64,000 nucleotides of DNA from LMUY01 sp965199095 (GTDB lineage Bacteria > Pseudomonadota > Alphaproteobacteria > Acetobacterales > Acetobacteraceae), in NCBI GenBank assembly GCA_965199095.1, contig CBDAQM010000008.1:248001-312000 (forward strand). Direction: 5' to 3'. The notes beneath the pieces are model-generated. The model ran no database searches. It worked only from the letters and a program-made list of their open reading frames with translations, and was not told the DNA's origin. Positions 9,014 to 18,474 of this stretch are shown piece after piece (position 1 is the stretch's first letter; each line of letters starts with the position of its first letter). A program made the position numbers and the translations under genes.

Positions 9014-9379
9014 TTACTCCGCCGCCTCGCGGCCGAGCGACCGGCGCGCGTACACCGCGTCAAGCACCACGACCGGCGCGACCGCCAGCGTCGCCAACAT
9101 GGCGCGCTGCCGGCCGGGATTGCCGGCTTTCATGCCCGCAGACAGCAGCAGCCCATCAAGGACGTCACCCGCCACCCGCGTCCACAGCCAGGCCTCCGGA
9201 TCCTTCGCCGCAAGGATGACTGCGCCCGAGGCGATTTCGCGCGCGCCAAACGCCTGCAACAGCCCTTCGTGCCCCCGCAATCCGGCCGCACGCGCGACGG
9301 CGCGGGGCGCCAGCAGCTCTGCCAGGCCGAGACCGATGCCGAACCAGGCCAGCCCACGCGCCATGTCGCGAGAATTCAT
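9014..9379 (-). CDS. small integral membrane protein
   Basis: A 121-residue protein preceded by a GGAGGGAGA ribosome-binding site. It has about four hydrophobic segments: residues 9-27, 42-58, 65-83 and 92-108. Short loops contain Arg and Gly, and a conserved-looking GAREIASGAVIL block sits in the second segment. This pattern matches small multi-pass proteins of the DUF4267 type found in many alphaproteobacteria. No function is known. It stands alone between the repeat element and cobF. Confidence 0.7.
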   Translation of the reverse strand: MNSRDMARGLAWFGIGLGLAELLAPRAVARAAGLRGHEGLLQAFGAREIASGAVILAAKDPEAWLWTRVAGDVLDGLLLSAGMKAGNPGRQRAMLATLAVAPVVVLDAVYARRSLGREAAE

Positions 9380-9541
9380 GCCAGTTCTCCCTCCAATCCC
9401 ATGTCGGTCCGCTTGATCGAACCTAGGGAAGACGCGTCGCCCATGGCGACTGCGCCGTATACCGCGTCACGACTTGATCGGCCTTAGCAAACAGCACGTC
9501 GAAGCTGACCAGACGGAGATCCTTCGCGCGTGGGCTCGATG

Positions 9542-10318
9542 TCAGCCGTCGCCTGCATCGCCGCGCCCGCGATGCATGATGTAGCTGTCCATGATCCAGC
9601 CATTGGCGGCCCGGGCCTCGGTCCTGAGCCGGTCGATCTGCTCAGCAACATCGCGAAGCTTGCCGGCGACCAGGATTTCGTCGGGCGTTCCGACATAGGC
9701 GCCCCAAAAGATGTCGATGTCCTCGTCGGCGAATTGCTTGAACGTGCCGTTGGCATCCAGCATGACCACGACGCTGTCCAGCGCCTCGGGGAAGCCCTGG
9801 GCAAGCCGCCGGCCCGTGGTCACCCCGAACGCCTGGCCGATCTGGTTGAGAGTGGTCTTGTGCCGGGCGGCAAGCGCCTGGACGCTGCTGATGCCAGGAA
9901 TCACCTCGAACTCGATCGCCTGCGTCCCGAGATCCACCAGTGTCTTCAGGATCCGCGTCGTGCTGTCATACAGCGAGGGATCACCCCAGACGAGGAAGGC
10001 GCCGCACTCTCCGTCCTCCATCTCCTCCACGATCAGCCGCTCGAACAGAAGGGCTTTCTCGCGATTGACGTCGAGGACGGCCGAGCGGTAGTCCGCCGGG
10101 TTGCTGGCCCGCTCAGGATTTGGCGCTTCGACGACGCGATAGCGGTCGTGCGTGATAAACCGTCGGCATACGTCGCGACGCAGCGCAGCCAGCTTCTCCT
10201 TGTCGGCCCCTTTGTCCATCACGAAGAACACGTCGACCTCGTTGAGGGCGTTGATCGCCTGGATCGTCATGTAGTCGGGGTTTCCGGCGCCGATGCCGAT
10301 CACCAGGATCTTCTTCAC
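9542..10318 (-). CDS. cobF: precorrin-6A synthase (deacetylating)
   Basis: A 258-residue SAM-dependent tetrapyrrole methyltransferase. The start is GTG (residues MKKILVIGIGAGNPDYMTIQ); GIGAGNPDYMT is the N-terminal glycine-rich SAM site of the CobF group, and VWGDPSLYDST is the second family motif. CobF methylates precorrin-5 at C-1 with loss of acetate in the oxygen-dependent cobalamin pathway, so the host should make B12 aerobically. No other cob gene and no cobalamin riboswitch is visible here, so this copy stands apart from the rest of the pathway. Confidence 0.9.
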   Translation of the reverse strand: MKKILVIGIGAGNPDYMTIQAINALNEVDVFFVMDKGADKEKLAALRRDVCRRFITHDRYRVVEAPNPERASNPADYRSAVLDVNREKALLFERLIVEEMEDGECGAFLVWGDPSLYDSTTRILKTLVDLGTQAIEFEVIPGISSVQALAARHKTTLNQIGQAFGVTTGRRLAQGFPEALDSVVVMLDANGTFKQFADEDIDIFWGAYVGTPDEILVAGKLRDVAEQIDRLRTEARAANGWIMDSYIMHRGRGDAGDG

Positions 10319-10380
10319 CCACTCGCTCCCTCGCAGCTCCGCCGTGGCGACCTTGCGTCATCCGGGCCTGCTGGACCAGC

Positions 10381-11724
10381 CTACGAATCGAGCAGATTGT
10401 CCCGCAGCGTGGCGTAGCGGTACTCGGACCGGAAGCGGCCGCGCCGCTGCAACTCCGGCACCAGCAGCCCGGCGATGGCTTCCAGGTCGGTCGGCAACGT
10501 CACGATGTGCCCCAGCATGAACCCGCCGGGGCCGCCGATCGCGTCGAACCGTTCCTCCAGCAGGTCGGCCATGTCTTCGGCGCTGCCGGCGATCGTGGCG
10601 TCGTAATGCGTGGCTTCCCGCAAACCGTGCTCGAAAAACTCGGCCCGGGTGATGCTCTGCTCCATGCCCAGTCGCTGCCCCAGCAGATACACGAACCCGA
10701 CGGGGGAGGCATGGGCGGCCACGATCGCCGCCTGCAACTCGCCGAGCGTGAAGCGTTCCGGCAGGGTCGAGAAATCGTAGCCCGCATTGTACGAGAGGTA
10801 GACCCCCACCGCTTCGGGCGGGATCGCGGTCAGCAGCAGCTCGCGATGCGCCACGGCCGCCGCCGTGGTCTCGCGCACCACGATCGGCGTTTGCCACAGC
10901 ATGCCGACATCAGCCGGGTCGCGCCCGCATTCGCGCAACGCCGCATCCAACGCCTGCCGCTGCGCCACCTGGGCGGGCAGCGGCATCTCGCCCCCGAAGG
11001 CGATGTCCACGATCGCGGCGGCGGCGCGGATGCCGCGGGGCGAGCCGCCGGCCTGGATGATCACCGGCCGGCCCTGCGGCGAGGGCGGGGTGTTCAGCGG
11101 GCCCTCGACCTTGAAATACCGGCCTTCATGCCGCATCGCGTGGATTTTCGCCGGGTCGCCGACGCGGCCGGTGGCATGATCCCACAGCATGGCGTCCGCT
11201 TCGGTGGCGTCCCACAGCTTGCGGCAGACCTCGGCGAACTCTTCCATCCGGTCGTAGCGGGCGCTGTGGTCCATCAATCCGTCGAAGCCGTAATTGGCGG
11301 CGTCGGACAGGCGCGTGGACGTCACCAAATTCATCGCGATCCGCCCCGCCGTCACGTGGTCCAGCGAGTTCATCAGCCGGGCGACGTAGTACGGGTGCAT
11401 GAAGGTGGACGAGTAGGTCAGGCCGTAGCCCAGCCGCTGCGTCACCCGCGACATGGCGACCGTGATCGGGTTCAGGTCCTGCCGCGGCCAGTTCATCCCC
11501 CACTCGATCGCGCCGTCCCGCGAGCCCTGCCACGTGTCGGGCACGCCGGTGCCGTCGCCGGAAAACACCATGTCCAGGCAGCCGCGTTCGGCGGTGCGGG
11601 CCATGTCCTCGTACATCGTGACGTCGGGGAAGGTGCGGCCCGGCCAGCCGCCCGGCAGGCGCCAGCGGCCGCCCAAATGGGAGTAGGAGTAGTCGAAGGC
11701 GAGATGCATCTTCGTCTTAGCCAT
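10381..11724 (-). CDS. LLM-class flavin-dependent monooxygenase (NtaA/SnaA/DszA type)
   Basis: A 447-residue enzyme starting MAKTKMHLAFDYSYSHLGGR; the open frame extends 27 codons upstream but lacks family similarity there. The N-terminal FDYSYSHLGGRWRLPG and the block LDHVTAGRIAMNLVTS are flavin-pocket features of the family. It is the last gene of an ssu-like operon, 111 bases after the binding-protein gene. In such operons the importer brings in an organosulfur or nitrogen compound and the monooxygenase opens it with FMNH2. No flavin reductase is encoded in the operon. The true substrate is not determined. Confidence 0.88.
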   Translation of the reverse strand: MAKTKMHLAFDYSYSHLGGRWRLPGGWPGRTFPDVTMYEDMARTAERGCLDMVFSGDGTGVPDTWQGSRDGAIEWGMNWPRQDLNPITVAMSRVTQRLGYGLTYSSTFMHPYYVARLMNSLDHVTAGRIAMNLVTSTRLSDAANYGFDGLMDHSARYDRMEEFAEVCRKLWDATEADAMLWDHATGRVGDPAKIHAMRHEGRYFKVEGPLNTPPSPQGRPVIIQAGGSPRGIRAAAAIVDIAFGGEMPLPAQVAQRQALDAALRECGRDPADVGMLWQTPIVVRETTAAAVAHRELLLTAIPPEAVGVYLSYNAGYDFSTLPERFTLGELQAAIVAAHASPVGFVYLLGQRLGMEQSITRAEFFEHGLREATHYDATIAGSAEDMADLLEERFDAIGGPGGFMLGHIVTLPTDLEAIAGLLVPELQRRGRFRSEYRYATLRDNLLDS

Positions 11725-11835
11725 GTCCGTGCCCTCAATCCCGCAGGTGCCGCGCCGACGCTGCGACGGCAAGGTGGTGGGTTGCAAGGGCAACCCACCA
11801 AACAACGGCAGGATGGACTGATCGGCGGGGAAGCG

Positions 11836-12777
11836 TCAGAGGTCGAGTTCGAGCGATCGGTCCCAGAGCGGCGCGACGTCCACGTGGCGCGGGATCACCC
11901 CGGCCTGGAAGAACACGTCGGCCACTTGCTGCTGGGAGGCGATGGCCGCGTCATCCGGCCGCGCCAGCCGCCGCGGCTGGCTGACATTGTCCAGCAGCTC
12001 GCGGATCGACTCCTCCGGCACGCCGATCAGCGGCGCCTGGGCGGCGGCATACGCCGCGTGATGGTCATCGATCCAATGGAACGCCAGGGCGAGGCGACGC
12101 AGATGCTCCGTCAGGGCGATGCGGCGCGCCGGGTCGGCCAACGCGGCCTGGCTGGCGAAGAAGGGATAGTTACCGGACAGGATGCCCTGCGCCGTCCGCA
12201 ACACGCGGGCGCCTGCATGCCTGGCCAGGGGGACCGAGTAGCCATAGGTGGCCCAGGCATCCAAATTGCCCGCCTGGAACGCCGCCTGCCCATCGGCGGG
12301 CGAAAGGTTGACCGCATTGATGTCGGTCCAGGCCAGCCCGGCCTGCTGCAGCATGCGATACAGGTAGTATTGCGTCGTGGTGGCGCGGGTATAGCCGACC
12401 CGCTTGCCGCGGAGATCGGCGATCGAGCCCGCTGGGGAGCCCGCCGGCACCAGGACGACCTGCTCGTTCACGTCGCCCCGGATCACCGCCACGATGCGGA
12501 TCGGCGCGCCCGACACGGCGGCGAAGGTTGGCGGGATTTCGCTGCCATAGGCGAGGTCAAGCGCATTGGCCGCCACGGCCTCCAGCATCAGGTTGCCGGA
12601 CCCGAACTCGGACCACACGGCCCGGTATGGCGCATCGGACTGCCCGGCGAGCTTCAGCAGCAACTGGTCGCCGGCCTTGAACTGCGCCAGCCGCAAGACC
12701 GTCGGCGCGACGGGTTCGGCGTGGGCCGAAGCGGCCGCAGCGAGGGCTGCCGCCAGCAGCGTGCGTCGCGGGATCAT
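11836..12777 (-). CDS. ABC transporter substrate-binding protein, SsuA/nitrate-taurine type
   Basis: A 313-residue periplasmic protein with a signal peptide (MIPRRTLLAAALAAAASAHA). Family blocks are GSGNLMLEAVAANALDLAYG, which surrounds the ligand pocket, and DLRGKRVGYTRATTTQYYLY. Proteins of this group bind aliphatic sulfonates, taurine or related compounds. The start overlaps the stop of the ATPase gene as ATGA, so binding protein, ATPase and permease form one importer. Confidence 0.88.
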   Translation of the reverse strand: MIPRRTLLAAALAAAASAHAEPVAPTVLRLAQFKAGDQLLLKLAGQSDAPYRAVWSEFGSGNLMLEAVAANALDLAYGSEIPPTFAAVSGAPIRIVAVIRGDVNEQVVLVPAGSPAGSIADLRGKRVGYTRATTTQYYLYRMLQQAGLAWTDINAVNLSPADGQAAFQAGNLDAWATYGYSVPLARHAGARVLRTAQGILSGNYPFFASQAALADPARRIALTEHLRRLALAFHWIDDHHAAYAAAQAPLIGVPEESIRELLDNVSQPRRLARPDDAAIASQQQVADVFFQAGVIPRHVDVAPLWDRSLELDL

Positions 12778-13523
12778 GCCGCCTGCGCCTCCACGCCAAG
12801 CCGCGCCAGCAGCGACGTGCGCAGGGCGGCGAAGGCGGCGGCGGCGCGGTCGCGGGGCCGGGCAGCCTGGTTCGGCACGTCCAGCACGATGCGGCCGTGT
12901 TCCAGCACCAGGACGCGGTCGGCGAGCGAGATCGCCTCATCCACGTCGTGAGTCACCAGCAGCGTGGCCGGGCGGTGCCTTGCCCATAAATCCAGCACCA
13001 GCGCGTGCATGCGCAGCCGGGTGAGCGCATCGAGCGCCGCGAACGGCTCGTCCAGCAGCAGCAAGCCCGGCGTCCGCACCAGGGCCCGGGCCAGCGCCGC
13101 CCGCTGCGCTTCGCCGCCCGACAGGGTCGCGGGCCAAGCGTCCAGCCGATGCGACAGCCCGACCTCCGCCAGCGCCGCGGCCGCGCGGTCGCGTGCCTCA
13201 CCCTTGGTCCGCTGCGGCAATCCGATCGCCACGTTGCGCCAGACGTTCTTCCAGGGCAGCAACAACGGCTGCTGGAACGCGACGGCCACGGGCTGCGGCA
13301 ACGACACCACGGCGTCCGCCGGGATAGGGTCCAGGCCGGCCAATGTGCGCAGCAACGTGGTCTTGCCCGATCCGCTGGCGCCGAGCAGGGCCACGAACTC
13401 ACCAGGATGGATGTCGAGGTCGAGCGATTGGAGCACGGGCGGCGCGTCGCCAAAGCGGCGGGTCAGGTTGCGGACGCGCGCCCCGCCAGCCTCGTGGAAG
13501 GGGAAGGCCATGCTGCCATCCAT
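12774..13523 (-). CDS. ABC transporter ATP-binding protein, SsuB-like
   Basis: A 249-residue importer ATPase. The start is MDGSMAFPF; the frame continues to 13556 but that would overlap the permease gene. Walker A is GASGSGKTT, the signature is LSGGEAQR, Walker B is LLLLDEPFAALD, and the switch His is in VTHDVDEA, all intact. The FAALD and THDVDEA blocks are typical of the nitrate/sulfonate/taurine subfamily. It lies 5 bases after the permease stop and is coupled to the binding-protein gene. Confidence 0.9.
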   Translation of the reverse strand: MDGSMAFPFHEAGGARVRNLTRRFGDAPPVLQSLDLDIHPGEFVALLGASGSGKTTLLRTLAGLDPIPADAVVSLPQPVAVAFQQPLLLPWKNVWRNVAIGLPQRTKGEARDRAAAALAEVGLSHRLDAWPATLSGGEAQRAALARALVRTPGLLLLDEPFAALDALTRLRMHALVLDLWARHRPATLLVTHDVDEAISLADRVLVLEHGRIVLDVPNQAARPRDRAAAAFAALRTSLLARLGVEAQAA

Positions 13524-13528
13524 CACTC

Positions 13529-14365
13529 TCAACCCCGGACCGAACTGGGCCGCCACGCCAGCATGCGGCGCTCCAGCAGGCGCACCAGCGCGTCCGCGCC
13601 GAGACCGAGCAGCGCATACATCAGCAGCCCCACCATGATCACGTCGGTGCGCAGGAAGTCGCGCGCGTCGTTGATCATATAGCCGATCCCGGCATTGGCG
13701 TTGACCTGCTCGGCCACGACGAGCGACAGCCAGGCCAGTCCTAAGCTATAACGCAGCCCGACCAGCGCCGACGGCAAGGCGCCCGGCAGGATGACGTGGC
13801 GGATGATCCCCCTGCGATCCAGGCCAAACACCCGCCCCATCTCGATCAGCCGCGGCTCGATCCCGCGGATGCCGGCGAACAGGTTCAGGTAGATCGGGAA
13901 GCCGGTGCCGAGTGCGACGAGCATGATCTTGGGGGCCTCGCCGATGCCGAACCACAAGATGAACAAGGGCACCAGGGCCAGGAACGGCAGGGTGCGCAGC
14001 ATCTGCACCGGGGCGTCCACGATGTCCTCCCCGAGGCGGGACAGCCCGGCAATCAGCGCGAGCGCGGCGCCGATGCTCAGCCCCAGCACCAGCCCGGTCG
14101 CCGCCCTGCCCAACGACACGGCCAGGTTCCAGGGCAGCTCGCCGGAGAGGAGCAGGGTCCATGCCGTCGCCAGGATGGTGCTCGGCGCTGCCAAGGTACG
14201 CGGCGACAGCAGCCCGCTCATTGAGGCAGCCTGCCACAGCAGCACGAGGACGAGCGGCGAGACGAACCGGCGCCACCGTGTGGGCCGCGCCGGCCGGGCT
14301 CGCGGGATGGCCATGGCGGTGGTCGAGATCGGCTGGGATAATGTCGTCGTCGTCATGCGCCCCAT
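13529..14365 (-). CDS. ABC transporter permease, SsuC-like
   Basis: A 278-residue inner-membrane protein with about six hydrophobic helices. The EAA-type cytoplasmic loop (GIRGIEPRLIEMGRVFGLDR) that contacts the ATPase is present. A GTG lies one codon before the ATG used here, and MTTTTLSQ slightly inside is a third option. It is the first gene of the operon permease-ATPase-binding protein-monooxygenase. An IS1380-type element lies about 220 bases upstream and may separate the operon from its original promoter or supply a new one. Confidence 0.88.
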   Translation of the reverse strand: MGRMTTTTLSQPISTTAMAIPRARPARPTRWRRFVSPLVLVLLWQAASMSGLLSPRTLAAPSTILATAWTLLLSGELPWNLAVSLGRAATGLVLGLSIGAALALIAGLSRLGEDIVDAPVQMLRTLPFLALVPLFILWFGIGEAPKIMLVALGTGFPIYLNLFAGIRGIEPRLIEMGRVFGLDRRGIIRHVILPGALPSALVGLRYSLGLAWLSLVVAEQVNANAGIGYMINDARDFLRTDVIMVGLLMYALLGLGADALVRLLERRMLAWRPSSVRG

Positions 14366-14588
14366 CACTCAGGAACGCTGCGCTGCTCCTGTTTTGTCGC
14401 TGATTTACACACGGAAGATGTCATCGCGGCACGCTCCGCCGCAAGAGAAGGGTCCAGCAAAGAAGACGGTCGGCCGAGCATAGGGTGCTCCTGGACGGGA
14501 CAGGAGTGGAACGCCATTTCTCGACCGGCCGCCGCCTCCGGCGCGTCAGGTGAAAGAGTGGTTGAACCCGCCGCCACGTGCTGCGCAC

Positions 14589-16072
14589 GCATTCCCGCTC
14601 GGTTTCGAAAATACGCTGGGTCACGATGGCGCCATGCTATCCCGGCGCTTCGCTGGCGATGGCGCAGATCACTGGCACGACAGGGCGGGACTTCGTGCGG
14701 CGGACGTCCAGGCCTGTGAACGCGTGCCCTTGGAACTTCATGTTGTGCCGCCCCCGCAGCGTGTCGAACTGAGCGACCCGCCAGCGCGAGCGGCGTGGCA
14801 TCAGCGTGCGCAGGCTCCACATCAACCAATAAGCGCCGACATGCAGGAACAGGCGCAATTGATTGGCGCTGGCCCGGCAGCACGAGGTCCGGTCCGCGGC
14901 CAAATGCGTCTTCCATGCCTTGATGTGGTTCTCCGCCTGCCCGCGGGCGCAGTAGATGTCCTGATAGACGGTGCGACCGGGCGGGCCGATCAGGCTGGTG
15001 ACGATGAAGCGCGTGTCAGTTCCCTGAGGACCGGCTTCAACGCGAGCGATGATGCGTTCCACCCGGTCCCAGCTTCCTGCCGCATCGTAGAATTCCTTGA
15101 ACCGGCGCAGCTTCGTCCCTGCTACCTCAATGGCGGCACGTGCGGCGGTGCTCTCCTCGAGGCTGAGGACGTGTTTGCGCAGCGTCGACGTGGGCGCCAC
15201 GCCGAGCGTGTAATGCAGCGCTCTGGCCCGGCAGAACCGTAGCACCTCAGGGGTGCAGTAATGGCTATCGGCGCGTAGCATGATTTCCACCTGCGACCAG
15301 TTGCTTCGGATCGCGGTGATCAGGCGGTGGAGCCAGCGAACGATCTGCTTTCCCGAAGGCCTACTGGCCGGACGCAGCACGGCGGCGATCATGCGGCCGT
15401 CGCCGTCGAACACGACGATCGGCTGGAAGCCGTATTCATCGTGATGCGCGTTGAACAGCCGCAACTGCTGGCCGCCATGAACGGCGTCGAACGTGTCGCC
15501 GATGTCGAGCACGATGCGACGTGGGACATGGCGGAAGCTGTGGCAGTAGTGGTCGACCATGGCTCGCCCCATGCGCAACAGAGCACGGGCATCCGGCAGG
15601 CTCTCCAGGCGCGAGATGGTCGGCTGCGAGCAAAGGTCGCCATCGTCTGGCAGGCGGTCCATCGCCAGCTTAAACATCGGGTCGCGACGGAGACGGTCGG
15701 CATCGTTGCCGTCCTCGTAGCCCGCCGCAATCATGAACATGCGCATGCGGATGATCTCGTCCAGGCCGTGGATTACCCGGCTGGGGTCACGCGGGTCACG
15801 GATGCAGGCCGCCAAGCGCGACGCGATTGCAAGCCGTTGCTCGACCTCACGCAGCGCCAGCAGCCCACCATCGGAGGACATGCAGGCCGCATCGAACCGC
15901 GCCACGATCGTTTTGCCACCCACCGGAGACAGGCCGGGCAGCAGCGGGGGTGTTTTTGCCTGCACTGTCATGGTGCCTCGAACTCGCTTGAAGGGCAGCA
16001 CCATCCTATAATCGTCCGGTGTATTGTACCAGGGCTGCCATGCATGTGGCGAGATTTGCCGATGCGGAATGC
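14589..16072 (-). mobile_element. IS1380-family insertion sequence (ends uncertain)
   Basis: The element is built around an intact transposase gene. Candidate terminal repeats are GCATTCCCGCTCGG at 14589 and, on the opposite strand at 16072, GCATTCCGCATCGG (11 of 14 match). No target duplication is visible next to these ends, so the borders are provisional. Confidence 0.45.
14637..15971 (-). CDS. IS1380-family transposase
   Basis: A 444-residue DDE transposase starting MTVQAKTPPLLPGLSPVGGK (the frame extends 11 codons upstream). It has the family N-terminus ending SSDGGLLALREVE, the first catalytic Asp in VLDIGDTFDAVHG, the second in IMLRADSHY, and the Glu in the region RGQAENHIKAWK. The length is close to the family norm of 430-470, and no frameshift is seen, so the element may still be active. 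Confidence 0.9.
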   Translation of the reverse strand: MTVQAKTPPLLPGLSPVGGKTIVARFDAACMSSDGGLLALREVEQRLAIASRLAACIRDPRDPSRVIHGLDEIIRMRMFMIAAGYEDGNDADRLRRDPMFKLAMDRLPDDGDLCSQPTISRLESLPDARALLRMGRAMVDHYCHSFRHVPRRIVLDIGDTFDAVHGGQQLRLFNAHHDEYGFQPIVVFDGDGRMIAAVLRPASRPSGKQIVRWLHRLITAIRSNWSQVEIMLRADSHYCTPEVLRFCRARALHYTLGVAPTSTLRKHVLSLEESTAARAAIEVAGTKLRRFKEFYDAAGSWDRVERIIARVEAGPQGTDTRFIVTSLIGPPGRTVYQDIYCARGQAENHIKAWKTHLAADRTSCCRASANQLRLFLHVGAYWLMWSLRTLMPRRSRWRVAQFDTLRGRHNMKFQGHAFTGLDVRRTKSRPVVPVICAIASEAPG

Positions 16073-16089
16073 CTGAAGTATCGGGGGGT

Positions 16090-16578
16090 ATGACACGTCA
16101 TCCAGCCCGACAGCCCCGAGAGAGGAAGCCAACGAAGATCGGCAAGACGAAATCTACAATGCATGGATTGCGAGTGTCACTGAAGCCGAACGTGTACCGA
16201 GATATAGAGATTGATAGTGCCCTATCGCTGTTTGACTTGGCGCAGGTGATCACAAGGGTTTTTGGCTTTGACTTTGAACATGCTTTCGGCTTCTTTGGCC
16301 GCCTGACAGGTCGCGTGTTTGCCTCACCTGTACGATACGAGCTTTTTGCCGATGAGGAATTAGGCAGCGACGCCCGCAGTGTGCAGGCAACAATCGGCCA
16401 GGCGTTCCCGCGGACCAACAGCAAAATGCTATTCGTGTACGATTACGGCGATGAATGGCGCTTCAGAGTCGAAGTGCGAGAGATAAGCGAGATACCGCCA
16501 GATAGCACTGTTTCGAGGGTGACAGCTGAAGTCGGCAAGGCCCCCGACCAATACCCGGTCGTGATAGATGACAACTGA
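16090..16578 (+). CDS. plasmid pRiA4b ORF-3-like protein
   Basis: A 162-residue protein. The diagnostic block of the PRiA4_ORF3 family is MLFVYDYGDEWRFRVEV near residue 112; the N-terminal part (RVSLKPNVYRDIEIDSALSL) fits the usual beta-strand plus helix start. The family often sits beside transposons and plasmid genes, and its function is unknown. The gene begins about 18 bases after the proposed IS1380 end. Base use is less GC-rich than in the flanking genes, which fits recent acquisition. Confidence 0.7.
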   Translation: MTRHPARQPRERKPTKIGKTKSTMHGLRVSLKPNVYRDIEIDSALSLFDLAQVITRVFGFDFEHAFGFFGRLTGRVFASPVRYELFADEELGSDARSVQATIGQAFPRTNSKMLFVYDYGDEWRFRVEVREISEIPPDSTVSRVTAEVGKAPDQYPVVIDDN

Positions 16579-16742
16579 CCGGATGCCGCACTCTGAAGGC
16601 CAAGCCGATACAGCGTTCTGCAACTTAAACGTGCATCGCAACGACGGCTCCACTCTGACAACGCGTGGTGGGATTGTTGCGCCCTTTAACCGCGGTATGG
16701 CGAGTGGCAGCGCCTGATGCATAATGGCGGCTAGGTGATCGC

Positions 16743-17369
16743 TTGCTTGTTCCACTTAGCACGACATTGGCCATTGTCGATACGGCAACGGATAAAGTCA
16801 TCGCAGATTTGCCAGGTTTGGAGCGCGCATCCCTTGCCGCTGCACATGACAGTCCGCTCGTCTATGCGACCGCAGATAACCTTATCGAAATCATCAACTC
16901 GGAGACGGGGGCGACGGTTGGGTCTTTTGCGCTGGATCCATTTCTCGGTAGCATCGCGATCTCTCCTGATAACCGAACGCTTTTCGTAACCGCGTTAGCT
17001 GAAGATAAGCTGTTCATAGTCGATGTCGCAACTCACACACTTGTCGGAACAATCCCCGTTGCGTCACCCTCGGGTCTCGTTGCTGTGCCGGGCACGGCAA
17101 AGCTCTACGTCGCAAACAGTGCGTCGGACTCTGGGTTGGTCGTAGTGGGGCGAACTGGCGCTATCCCCAACAACGTGATTTCGGTCATCGACCTGTACGC
17201 CCGCCGCGTCATCCACACACTGCCGGTCGAAGGCCCGCTCTCGATCGTTACGATAACTCCGGATGGGAAAAAGCTCTACCTCTACAATCGACGGACCGGG
17301 ATCGTCACCGTGATCGGGACCGCAAACGACGAGGTTCTCGCCACGATCAGCACCGGTGCACCCCCGTGA
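16743..17369 (+). pseudogene. 5'-truncated YncE-like beta-propeller gene
   Basis: The frame encodes about 208 residues with some five repeats of about 40 residues of the YVTN type (for example FLGSIAISPDNRTLFVTAL and AKLYVANSASDSG). Full-length relatives are seven-bladed secreted proteins of 300-400 residues with a signal peptide. Here the only in-frame start is a weak TTG, there is no signal peptide, and blades are missing at the N-terminus. I read it as a truncated remnant; an internal-start short protein is possible. The product would have been periplasmic. Confidence 0.5.
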
Positions 17370-17433
17370 CCGGAGCAGGTTCCTGCGGAAAACCCGAACC
17401 AACTCCCCACTCCGCAGCTTTTGTCCGTTCGGG

Positions 17434-18456
17434 TCAGCCGCGGCCATGATGCCGCGGTGCGCCCACTGACGCGCGCCGGATCAGGTCGACGGCGATACGC
17501 TGCACCTCGACCGGCTGGCGCGTCCCTTGCGTGAGGTCCAGCAGCACCTCAACCGCGCGGCAGCCCATGCTCTCGATGTCCTGACGGATGGCCGTGATCG
17601 GCGGGTCGAACAAGTGCAGGGGCTCCACATCGTCGAAGGTGATGACCGACATCTGCTCCGGCACGGCGATGCCTTGGTCGCGGAACACCTCCAACAGGCC
17701 AACCAGGATTTCGTCGTTGCCGGTGAACACGGCGGTCGTCTCAGGGTGTTCGCGCAGCATGCGCGCGGCGCTTGCCCGGCCGTGTTCGCGCGAATACGCG
17801 CCGAAATACGCCGCCGTGACGCGCCCGCCGGCCACGCCCTGCAACGCGCGCCGCACCCCGCCAGCCCGTTCATGCGAACTGCCCAGCCCGACCGGACCGC
17901 TGATGACGGCGACCAGGCGGTGTCCGTGCTCGACGAGGTGTCTTGCGGCGAGCCAGGCGCCGCCCTCGTTCTCGGCGAAGATCTTGGGGGCGGCCGTCCC
18001 CGCGACATCCTCATCGAGCAGCACGATGCCGGGCGCCGAGTTGATCGCAGCGGCGACCGAGCCGTCGTCGCCGTGGTTGGTGATGAACAGCAGCCCGTCG
18101 ATCTGGTGCTGGCGCAGCCGGCGGATGTAGTCCAGCTCGCGGTCGCGGCGGTTCGAGGTCGTGCACAGCAGCAGGCCGAGGTCGCGTGCATCCGCCGCCC
18201 GCTCCACCATGGCGGCGGCCTGGGCGAAGAACGGGTTAGCCAGGTCCGGGATCACCAGGCCGATCTGCTCTGAACGGCCGCGGCTGAGATTGCGCGCGTG
18301 CGCGTTGGCGCGGTAGCCGAGCCGCGCCACCGCCTCGTCAATCCGCCGCCGCGTGCTGTCAGGCAAGGCGATGCTGTGATTGAGGTGCCTGGAGACGGTC
18401 GCCTCCGACAGGCCGGTATCCGCGGCCACATCCTTCAGCCGCGGAACCCGGGCCAT
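17434..18456 (-). CDS. LacI-family transcriptional regulator
   Basis: A 340-residue repressor starting MARVPRLKDVAADTGLSEAT. The N-terminal helix-turn-helix (LKDVAADTGLSEATVSRHLN) is followed by the hinge and a periplasmic-binding-protein-like effector domain (GLVIPDLANPFFAQAA onward). It lies 18 bases after the nucleoside hydrolase gene in the same operon. The palindrome at 19456-19471 between this operon and the divergent ABC importer is its likely operator. The effector is probably the transported nucleoside or sugar (inference). Confidence 0.9.
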   Translation of the reverse strand: MARVPRLKDVAADTGLSEATVSRHLNHSIALPDSTRRRIDEAVARLGYRANAHARNLSRGRSEQIGLVIPDLANPFFAQAAAMVERAADARDLGLLLCTTSNRRDRELDYIRRLRQHQIDGLLFITNHGDDGSVAAAINSAPGIVLLDEDVAGTAAPKIFAENEGGAWLAARHLVEHGHRLVAVISGPVGLGSSHERAGGVRRALQGVAGGRVTAAYFGAYSREHGRASAARMLREHPETTAVFTGNDEILVGLLEVFRDQGIAVPEQMSVITFDDVEPLHLFDPPITAIRQDIESMGCRAVEVLLDLTQGTRQPVEVQRIAVDLIRRASVGAPRHHGRG

Positions 18457-18474
18457 CGCCGCGAACGCCACTGC

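Noticed and set aside
9380..10500. Cobalamin riboswitch near cobF
   Set aside because: No B12-box-like conserved core was visible upstream of the cobF start at 10318.
10507..12951. 814-codon open frame on the plus strand
   Set aside because: It is antisense to the ssu-like monooxygenase and binding-protein genes. Its translation is rich in Arg, Gly and His with no motif, as expected for a shadow frame in GC-rich DNA.
14365..14916. 183-codon minus-strand frame at the IS1380 left end
   Set aside because: It overlaps the transposase 3' end in a different frame and shows no family motifs.
14585..16076. Target-site duplication of the IS1380 element
   Set aside because: The bases flanking the candidate ends (GCAC and CTGA) do not match, so I do not claim a duplication.
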